DNA of 64,000 nucleotides from Noviherbaspirillum suwonense (GTDB taxonomy: Bacteria; Pseudomonadota; Gammaproteobacteria; Burkholderiales; Burkholderiaceae_D), in NCBI RefSeq assembly GCF_900182955.1, contig NZ_FXUL01000001.1, positions 310,001-374,000 on the forward strand. The letters run 5' to 3'. A program made the translations under genes and the position numbers. Shown here one piece after another: positions 56,777-64,000 of this stretch. Position 1 is the stretch's first letter, and the number at the start of each line of letters is the position of its first letter. The notes beneath the pieces were generated by a model. It worked only from the letters and a program-made list of their open reading frames with translations. It did no database searches and was not told the origin of the DNA.

Positions 56777-57932
56777 CGTCATCCTCGTCGGCGGCGGCCT
56801 GGCCAACGGCCTGATCGCCTGGCGGCTCCGGCTGCAGAGGCCGGAACTGCGCATCCTGCTGGTGGAGCAGGGCGCCGTGCTCGGCGGCAACCATACCTGG
56901 TCGTTCTACCAGAAGGACCTGACGCCGGCGCAGCTGGCCTGGCTGCAGCCGATGGTGGTCAGGCAGTGGCCCGGCTATGAAGTACGCTTCCCGACCCACC
57001 GGCGCATGCTCGACACCGGCTGCTACAGCATCAGCTCCACCCGGTTCCACGAAGTGCTGACCGCGGCCCTGGGCGAGTCCGTGATGCTCGATGCCGCGGT
57101 CAGCATCGTCGACCGCAATACCGTTCAGGCCGGCGGCCAGACGCTGAAAGCCCGCGTGGTGATCGATGGCCGCGGCCACCAGGCATCCGGGCACATGCGC
57201 TGCGCTTACCAGAAATTCGTCGGACGGGAAGTGGAGCTTGCCGAGCCGCACGGGCAGACGGTGCCCATCATCATGGACGCGACGGTGCCGCAGGACGGCG
57301 GCTACCGCTTCGTCTACACGCTGCCGTTCGACGCCCGCCGCATGCTGGTCGAGGACACCTATTACAGCAACCAGCCCGACCTCGATCAGGCGGCGGTGGG
57401 CGACCATATCGACGCCTATATCGCCAGCCGCGGCTGGAAGGTGGCCGGCGTCGTGCGGGAGGAGACCGGCGTGCTGCCCATTGCGCTGTCGGGCGACATC
57501 GACGCATTCTGGCGCGAAAAGCCGGGCGCGCTGCCCTGCAGCGGCCTGCGCGCCGGCCTGTTCCACGCGACCACCGGCTATTCGCTGCTGTACGCGGTGA
57601 AGCTGGCCGACCTGATCGCCGGCATGCCGGCGCTGGACGCGGAGTCGGTCTACCAGCAGACGAAGGCGTTCTCGGTGCAGCAGTGGCGCCGCCAGGGCTT
57701 CATGCGCCTGCTGAACCGGATGCTGTTCTACGCCAGCCCGCCGCTGCAGCGCTACCGTATCCTGCAGCGTTTCTACAAGCTGCCGCAACAGCTGATCGAA
57801 CGCTTCTATGCAGCCCGGCTGACATGGTTCGACCAGCTGCGCATACTGACCGGCAAACCGCCGGTCCCCGTGCTTTCCGCCTTCAGGGCGGCCATCGAAA
57901 CCGGAAAGGAATCATCATCAAAGCAGTCGTGA
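56769..57932 (+). CDS. crtY: Lycopene beta-cyclase
   Basis: A 387-residue flavin-dependent cyclase that closes both ends of lycopene to beta-carotene. The dinucleotide motif ILVGGGLANGLIAWRL is at the N-terminus, followed by GGNHTWSFY and the family block VVIDGRGHQ. The central FVYTLPFDARRMLVEDTYYS and the C-terminal GLFHATTGYSLLYAVKLAD match CrtY. Its start lies inside the crtX end (eight-base overlap). Confidence 0.94.
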   Translation: MHDVILVGGGLANGLIAWRLRLQRPELRILLVEQGAVLGGNHTWSFYQKDLTPAQLAWLQPMVVRQWPGYEVRFPTHRRMLDTGCYSISSTRFHEVLTAALGESVMLDAAVSIVDRNTVQAGGQTLKARVVIDGRGHQASGHMRCAYQKFVGREVELAEPHGQTVPIIMDATVPQDGGYRFVYTLPFDARRMLVEDTYYSNQPDLDQAAVGDHIDAYIASRGWKVAGVVREETGVLPIALSGDIDAFWREKPGALPCSGLRAGLFHATTGYSLLYAVKLADLIAGMPALDAESVYQQTKAFSVQQWRRQGFMRLLNRMLFYASPPLQRYRILQRFYKLPQQLIERFYAARLTWFDQLRILTGKPPVPVLSAFRAAIETGKESSSKQS

Positions 57933-59407
57933 TCGGCAGTGGATTCGGGGGCCTGGCGCTGGCAATACGCCTGCAGTCGGCAGGCATCGATACGCTCATC
58001 CTGGAACAGCGCGACAAGGCCGGCGGCCGCGCCTACGTCTACCATGACCAGGGCTTCACCTTCGACGCCGGGCCGACGGTCATCACCGACCCGACCGCGC
58101 TGGAAGAACTGTTCGCGCTGTCGGGCCGCCGGCTGGAAGACTATGCGCCGATGCTGCCGGTCAGCCCGTTCTACCGGCTGTGCTGGGAAGACGGCTACTG
58201 TTTCGACTATGCGAACGACCAGGCCGAACTCGACCGCCAGATCGGCCTGAAGTCACCGGCCGACGTGGCGGGCTACCGCAAGTTCCTTGCCTATTCCGAG
58301 GCCGTGCTGCAGGAAGGCTACGTGAAGCTCGGGCATGTGCCGTTTCCCGACTTCCGCAGCATGGTGCGCGTGGCGCCGCAGCTGATCAAGCTCGAGAGCT
58401 ACCGCAGCGTCTACAGCATGGTGTCGCGCTTCATCCAGGACCCGCAGCTGCGCCAGGCCTTCAGCTTCCATTCGCTGCTGGTGGGCGGCAACCCGTTCGA
58501 GACATCGGCGATCTATGCGCTGATCCATGCGCTGGAGCGGCAGTGGGGCGTGTTCTTTCCGAAGGGCGGCACCGGCGCGCTGATCGAGGGCATGCTGAAG
58601 CTGTTCCAGGACCTGGGCGGCGAGGTGCGGCTCAATGCCGGCGTCGATGAAATTGTCGTCGAAAAAGGCAAGGTGTCGGCGGTGAAGCTGCAATCGGGCG
58701 AGACCATTCCCTGCCTGCTGGCCGCCAGCAACGCCGACGTCGTCCATACCTACGACAAGCTGCTGCGCAACAATGCGCTGGCCAGGCGCAAGGCCGCCAG
58801 CCTCAGGAAGAAGCGCTTCAGCATGTCGCTGTTCGTCATCTACTTCGGCCTCAAGGGCGAGCGGCCCGAACTCGCCCATCACACCGTGCTGTTCGGGCCG
58901 CGCTACCGCGAGCTGCTGAAGGATATCTTCCACGGCGCCGAGCTGGCCGACGATTTCTCGCTGTACCTGCATGCGCCGTCCGTCACCGACCCGACGCTGG
59001 CGCCGCCCGGCCACAGCGCCTACTACGTGCTGGCGCCGGTGCCGCATCTGGGCAATGCCGACATCGACTGGGAAGTGGAAGGGCCGCGCTATCGCGACCG
59101 CATCCTGGCCTACCTGGAGAAGCACCAGATTCCAAACCTGACGCGGGACCTGGTGACCTGCCGCATCTTCACGCCGTTCGACTTCCGCGACGAACTCAAT
59201 GCGCACGTGGGTTCGGCATTCTCGCTGGAGCCGGTGCTGTGGCAGAGCGCGTACTTCCGCACCCATAACAAGGACGCGCAGATCGACGGCCTGTATTTCG
59301 TCGGCGCCGGCACGCACCCGGGCGCCGGCATACCGGGCGTGGTCGGTTCCGCCAAGGCCACTGCCGGCATCGTGCTCGACGACCTCGGCGGCCGGAAGGT
59401 GGCCTGA
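57929..59407 (+). CDS. crtI: Phytoene desaturase
   Basis: An FAD enzyme converting phytoene to lycopene in four steps. The protein has GSGFGGLALAIRLQSAG and GGRAYVYHDQGFTFDAGPT near the N-terminus, and YFVGAGTHPGAGIPGVVGSA at the C-terminus. The start is unusual. The nearest canonical codon is GTG 57929, which overlaps the crtY stop but removes most of the first Rossmann strand and is 18 bases from the AGGA site. An ATC at 57917 has ideal six-base spacing and restores the expected KAVVIGSGFGG N-terminus (496 residues). The GTG is recorded here, but ATC initiation is quite possible. Confidence 0.92.
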   Translation: MIGSGFGGLALAIRLQSAGIDTLILEQRDKAGGRAYVYHDQGFTFDAGPTVITDPTALEELFALSGRRLEDYAPMLPVSPFYRLCWEDGYCFDYANDQAELDRQIGLKSPADVAGYRKFLAYSEAVLQEGYVKLGHVPFPDFRSMVRVAPQLIKLESYRSVYSMVSRFIQDPQLRQAFSFHSLLVGGNPFETSAIYALIHALERQWGVFFPKGGTGALIEGMLKLFQDLGGEVRLNAGVDEIVVEKGKVSAVKLQSGETIPCLLAASNADVVHTYDKLLRNNALARRKAASLRKKRFSMSLFVIYFGLKGERPELAHHTVLFGPRYRELLKDIFHGAELADDFSLYLHAPSVTDPTLAPPGHSAYYVLAPVPHLGNADIDWEVEGPRYRDRILAYLEKHQIPNLTRDLVTCRIFTPFDFRDELNAHVGSAFSLEPVLWQSAYFRTHNKDAQIDGLYFVGAGTHPGAGIPGVVGSAKATAGIVLDDLGGRKVA

Positions 59408-60342
59408 TGCAGGATCTTGCCGCCTACAGCCAGACCGCCATCCGGCAGGGCTCGAAGAGCTTTGCCAAGGCCGCCATGCTGTTCGACCCGGAAACCCGCG
59501 ACAGCGTGACCATGCTTTACGCCTGGTGCCGCTACTGCGACGACGTCATCGACGGCCAGACGTTGGGGCATGGCCAGCAGGAACTGGGCATCGAGGAGAA
59601 GAGGGCACGCCTGCGGATGCTGCAGGACGAAACCGACCGCATCTGCGACGGCCAGCCCAGCGCGATACCGGCATTCGCCGCGCTGGCGCAGGTCGTGCAG
59701 AGGCACGGCATCGAGCGGCGCTACCTGTTCGAACTGCTCGAAGGCTTCGGGCTGGACGCGGAGGAAGCCCGCTTCCGCACGCTCGACGACACGCTGCATT
59801 ACTGCTACCACGTCGCCGGCGTGGTCGGCGTGATGATGGCCAGGATCATGGGAGCGCGGGACAGGGAAGTGATCCTGCGGGCGGCCGACCTGGGCATCGC
59901 CTTCCAGCTGACCAATATCGCGCGCGACGTGATCGAGGACATGCAGGTAGGGCGCTGCTACCTGCCCGAGCAGTGGCTGGAACGCAGCGGCATCCGCCGC
60001 GAGGACATGCACCTGCCCGAGCATCATGCGGCGCTGCATGCGCTGGCCTGCGAGCTGGTCGAGCTGGCCGAGCAATACTATGCGTCGGCGCGGATAGGCA
60101 TGGCGCAGCTGCCGTGGCGCTGCGCATGGGCGATCGCCAGCGCGCTGCTGATCTACCGCGATATCGGCCTGCGGGTCAGGGCGGCGCAGCCGGCCGCCTG
60201 GCATGGCAGGATGCAGGTCCCCGGCAAGAGCAAGCTTGCGCACGTGTGCCGCGGCTGGTTCGTGGCGACGGCCGCGGTGGCGCGCCGGCGGCGGCCCCCG
60301 ACCGTGTCCAGGGCCGGGCTCTGGACCAAGGCGGACGCCTAG
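59407..60342 (+). CDS. crtB: Phytoene synthase
   Basis: Joins two geranylgeranyl diphosphates head-to-head to make phytoene, the first committed carotenoid. The 311-residue trans-isoprenyl synthase has the first aspartate motif in YAWCRYCDDVIDG, and GVVGVMMARIMG and QLTNIARDVIEDMQVGRCYLP for the second. It overlaps crtI by one base (TGATG). Its TAG shares a CTAG with the convergent crtE stop. Confidence 0.95.
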   Translation: MQDLAAYSQTAIRQGSKSFAKAAMLFDPETRDSVTMLYAWCRYCDDVIDGQTLGHGQQELGIEEKRARLRMLQDETDRICDGQPSAIPAFAALAQVVQRHGIERRYLFELLEGFGLDAEEARFRTLDDTLHYCYHVAGVVGVMMARIMGARDREVILRAADLGIAFQLTNIARDVIEDMQVGRCYLPEQWLERSGIRREDMHLPEHHAALHALACELVELAEQYYASARIGMAQLPWRCAWAIASALLIYRDIGLRVRAAQPAAWHGRMQVPGKSKLAHVCRGWFVATAAVARRRRPPTVSRAGLWTKADA

Positions 60343-61184
60343 CGCTTGCTGAAAAAGGTGCGGGCGAAATCCTGCAGCACCGCGGCATTCTGCTCATTGC
60401 CGATCGCGGCGTCGGCCGCCTGCAGGTAGCCGTGGAAAGTGCGCTCGGCGCTCGATGCGCCCATGCGCGCTGCCAGGTTGAGGTTGGCCTCGTCGAGGTC
60501 GGCGAGGTCGTCCTTGAGCTGGAAGGCCAGGCCCAGGTTGGTGGTGAAGCGCACGACCCGTTCTTCCTGCTCCGGCGTGGCGGCGCACATCAGGCAGGCG
60601 GCCTTCGCGGCGGCGACGAACAGCACGCCGGTTTTCAGGTGATGGATCTGGGTGATGGCGGCCAGGCTGGCGGGCTGCGCCTTGGAGCTGAGGTCGATGT
60701 ACTGGCCGAGCGACAGGCCGTGCGGCCCGATGGTCTCGCACAGCAGCTGGATCAGCCGCACGCGAAGTTCAGGCGCCAGCGTCTGGTGGGACGCCATCAC
60801 GCACTGGCTCTGCATCAGCAGCGACACCGCGGCCAGGATGGCCAGGTCCTCGCCATAGGCCGCATGCGTGGAGAGACGGTCGCGCCGCTCGCGGTCGTTG
60901 TCCATGCAGGGCAGGTCGTCGAGGATCAGCGAGGCGGCATGGATCATCTCGATCGCGCAGGCCACGTGCAGCGCGCCGGCCGGCCGCATTCCAAGGAAGT
61001 CGGCGACCGCCAGCGTCAGCAGCGGGCGTATGCGTTTGCCGGGGCCGAGGACGCTGTAGCGCATCGCCTCGATGACCGGAGACGGCCGCGCCGGCTTCAG
61101 CATCTCGTCCAGATGCGCGTCGACGAGCGGTCGCGTTTGTGCGACCCAGTCGTTCACGACATGACTCGGGTGGGTTGCCAGCAT
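60339..61184 (-). CDS. crtE: Geranylgeranyl diphosphate synthase
   Basis: A prenyl chain-lengthening enzyme that supplies the C20 precursor for CrtB. The 281-residue protein has GPGKRIRPLLTLA, the first aspartate-rich motif LILDDLPCMDND, and the second FQLKDDLADLDEAN. Single-copy farnesyl synthases look similar; placement in the crt cluster favours GGPP. It is transcribed opposite to the other crt genes. Confidence 0.9.
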   Translation of the reverse strand: MLATHPSHVVNDWVAQTRPLVDAHLDEMLKPARPSPVIEAMRYSVLGPGKRIRPLLTLAVADFLGMRPAGALHVACAIEMIHAASLILDDLPCMDNDRERRDRLSTHAAYGEDLAILAAVSLLMQSQCVMASHQTLAPELRVRLIQLLCETIGPHGLSLGQYIDLSSKAQPASLAAITQIHHLKTGVLFVAAAKAACLMCAATPEQEERVVRFTTNLGLAFQLKDDLADLDEANLNLAARMGASSAERTFHGYLQAADAAIGNEQNAAVLQDFARTFFSKR

Positions 61185-61431
61185 ACGTTATTGCCCTTGA
61201 TGATCAACGGTTGATTCCTGCCTGCATGAATCAATGCGAACAAATAATATCGTCGTACCCACTGCATACTGCTGCGAATCAACGCGGATGTCTGCGTTCG
61301 GACAAACTTGCCTGATCTGCGTGCAATATTGCATGCTGCGCATCATGCCGGTCGGCACCAATGCGCCTGCAGAACAGAACCATAACAGAACCATGCGCTC
61401 CGCGACGGTTCGCCCCATTCCGCGTAAACAG

Positions 61432-63111
61432 ATGAAAGCAGCAGCCAATCAAACACGGGCGCAGGCCGCCCAGCGCATCGTCCGGTTCAGGTCGCCGGTC
61501 AGTTTCGCGCTGCTGATCGCAACGCTATTCGTGGCGTTCTTCAACCTGCGTTTCTGGCAGGCCACGGCTGCGGCATTCTCGCACGGCCAGGCAGCCGACG
61601 TATTCTTCCTGGCAACGCTCGGACTGGTATTGACGCTGCTCTATGCCGCCGCGCTGCTGATGGTGCCGGGCAATACATTGATGATCGTGGTCGCCGGCCT
61701 GCTGTTCCCGCTGGGCTCCATGGCGGCGTTCTGCGCCGACAGTTTCGGGCTCGCAATCAACAGCGAGATGATACGCAACGTCGGCGCCACCGACAGCCGC
61801 GAGGCGCTGGCCCTGTTCAGCCCGCGCATCGTGATCTATGCCGTCTGCTTCGGCGTGCTGCCGCAGTTTTTGGTCGCCCGCTCGCGGATCGCGCCGCTGG
61901 ACCTGCGCGGGCACCTGCGGCACCGGCTGCTGTTCTGCGCCGCGGCGCTGGCGCTGGCCGCGCCCCTGGTCGGCGTCCAGGCGTCGCGCTTCGGCGACTT
62001 CGCAACGCAGCGCCGGGACCTGCACTACCTGTCGGTGCCGGGCGCGGCGGTCCAGGGACTGGCCGAATATGCGAATGGCCGGCTGCAGGACGCCGCTGGC
62101 GGCACGGCGGCGGCCGCCGGCATGCCGCGGCGCATCGCGTCGCCGGCCGCGGCCAGGCCGCTGCTGGTCTTCCTGGTGATAGGCGAAACCGCGCGCCAGA
62201 TGAACTTCCAGCTGGGCGGCTACGGCCGGCCGACCAACCCCGGGCTGAGCCAGGTAGAGGGCGTCCATTTCTTCGGCAACGTGACTTCCTGCGCCACCAC
62301 GACAGCCGTGTCGGTGCCCTGCATGCTGTCCCGTCTCGGCCGCGAGGACTTCACCCTGGCGGCTGCCGCGCGCAGCCCGAACGTGCTGTCCGAGCTGGCG
62401 CGGGCCGGCGTCGAGGTCAGCCTGCGCAGCAATAATTCCGGAAGCAAAGGCATCGCCGGTGACCGCCGCACGCTCGACTTCAGCGAGAGCCGGGAAAAGC
62501 CGTTCTGCGACGGCGCGTCCTGCCTCGACGGCATCCTGACGACGGGGCTGGAAGCCGAACTGGCGGCCAGGCCGGCGCAGGGCGGCCCCGACCGGCTGGT
62601 GGTGTTCCACCAGATGGGCAGCCACGGGCCGGCCTACTACGAGCGCTATCCGCAGTCCGCCGAACGATTCACGCCCGCATGCCAGTCCAACGACATCAAC
62701 CGCTGCAGCCTCGACGAGATACGCAATGCCTATGACAACACGATCGTCTACACCGATCAATTGCTGACCGGGCAGATCGCGCTGCTGCGCAAGGTGTCGG
62801 ACCGCTTCGACACCGCGCTGATCTACCTGTCCGACCATGGCGAATCGCTGGGTGAGAATGGCGTGCACCTGCACGGCGCGCCGTACGAGGTGGCGCCGGG
62901 GGAGCAGACGCGGATACCGCTGATCATCTGGATGTCCGACGCCTACCGCGCGCGGTTTGCAATCGACGGCGCATGCATGCGCGGCCAGCTTCCGCGGCCC
63001 TACAGCCATGACAACCTGTATCACACGCTGCTCGGCGCAATGGGCGCGCGGACCGACTTCTACCGCGGCGCGATGGATGTGATGGAGACCTGCCGGGCGA
63101 CGGGAAACTGA
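61432..63111 (+). CDS. eptA: Lipid A phosphoethanolamine transferase (EptA/MCR family)
   Basis: An inner-membrane enzyme of about 559 residues that transfers phosphoethanolamine to lipid A, lowering surface charge and polymyxin binding. Five hydrophobic helices occupy about residues 25-200. The periplasmic sulfatase-like domain has FLVIGETARQMNFQLGGYGR, the catalytic threonine in TSCATTTAVSVPCMLS, and the zinc site SDHGESLGENGVHLHGAPYE. Upstream ATGs at 61393 and 61234 are in frame; 61432 best matches family N-termini but has a weak ribosome site. Confidence 0.9.
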   Translation: MKAAANQTRAQAAQRIVRFRSPVSFALLIATLFVAFFNLRFWQATAAAFSHGQAADVFFLATLGLVLTLLYAAALLMVPGNTLMIVVAGLLFPLGSMAAFCADSFGLAINSEMIRNVGATDSREALALFSPRIVIYAVCFGVLPQFLVARSRIAPLDLRGHLRHRLLFCAAALALAAPLVGVQASRFGDFATQRRDLHYLSVPGAAVQGLAEYANGRLQDAAGGTAAAAGMPRRIASPAAARPLLVFLVIGETARQMNFQLGGYGRPTNPGLSQVEGVHFFGNVTSCATTTAVSVPCMLSRLGREDFTLAAAARSPNVLSELARAGVEVSLRSNNSGSKGIAGDRRTLDFSESREKPFCDGASCLDGILTTGLEAELAARPAQGGPDRLVVFHQMGSHGPAYYERYPQSAERFTPACQSNDINRCSLDEIRNAYDNTIVYTDQLLTGQIALLRKVSDRFDTALIYLSDHGESLGENGVHLHGAPYEVAPGEQTRIPLIIWMSDAYRARFAIDGACMRGQLPRPYSHDNLYHTLLGAMGARTDFYRGAMDVMETCRATGN

Positions 63112-63117
63112 TTCCTC

Positions 63118-63156
63118 ACGTAAAAACGGCGGCCAGTGAGGCCGCCGTTTTTACGT
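63118..63156. terminator. Bidirectional terminator between eptA and the acyl-CoA dehydrogenase
   Basis: A perfect 17-base stem (63118-63134 with 63140-63156) around AGTGA, containing A5/T5 tracts on both arms. It serves the two convergent genes. Confidence 0.92.
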
Positions 63157-63181
63157 GCAGGTGCATGATGCCGCGCCTGGT

Positions 63182-64000
<819 letters not shown>

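Overview
The window is high-GC chromosomal DNA from a betaproteobacterium of the order Burkholderiales, most likely family Oxalobacteraceae (Noviherbaspirillum, Massilia or Herbaspirillum relatives). That placement is inferred from the gene order (gyrA-pheA-hisC-tyrA-aroA-cmk-rpsA-ihfB-lapA-lapB-rfaE-comEA-cysM) and from protein signatures, not from a search. No rRNA, tRNA, CRISPR array, insertion sequence or prophage was seen.

Layout. 1-13.6 kb: a co-directional housekeeping block holding the 3' part of gyrA, aromatic amino acid genes with overlapping start/stop codons, cmk, rpsA, ihfB, the LPS genes lapA, lapB and rfaE1, a ComEA-like protein and cysM. 13.7-25.3 kb: a small HTH-like protein, DUF1415 and YaeQ proteins, a leftward moxR-DUF58-transglutaminase-mltB operon, a histone-deacetylase-like hydrolase, the GTPase rbgA, and then an unexpected pair resembling a type III secretion chaperone and its membrane-active substrate. 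25.3-33.8 kb: groES-groEL under a sigma32/sigma70 promoter with a CIRCE operator, a PaoABC-like molybdenum hydroxylase, an ornithine-cyclodeaminase-like protein and the ohr/ohrR peroxide pair. 33.8-46.7 kb: dacB, a lemA-TPM-TPM operon, pyrF, pncC, an orphan TRAP binding protein, thiL-pgpA, a rubrerythrin-rubredoxin-rubredoxin reductase cassette, maeB and sugE.

47.2-53.7 kb is the most interesting region. A leftward operon encodes a 510-residue Gly/Ala/Asn-rich exported protein (PE-PGRS-like in composition), a small exported protein, a periplasmic C39 peptidase and another small exported protein. Divergent from it are a GTG-started coiled-coil/beta-barrel outer-membrane protein and a VpsR/FleQ-like sigma54 activator. 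The structural gene has a textbook sigma54 promoter, and the 672-base divergent regulatory region carries repeated dyad motifs. Both small exported proteins have a double-glycine-like site just after their signal peptides, which is what a C39 peptidase would be expected to cut. The parts list (barrel, C39 peptidase, repeat protein, small companions) resembles the Fap functional-amyloid system but with different architecture. I propose an undescribed sigma54-controlled, probably c-di-GMP-linked, matrix-fibre export system.

54.3-61.2 kb: a complete carotenoid cluster, crtZ-crtW-crtX-crtY-crtI-crtB with convergent crtE, predicted to make astaxanthin-type glycosylated ketocarotenoids. The window closes with a phosphoethanolamine transferase and the C-terminal part of an acyl-CoA dehydrogenase.
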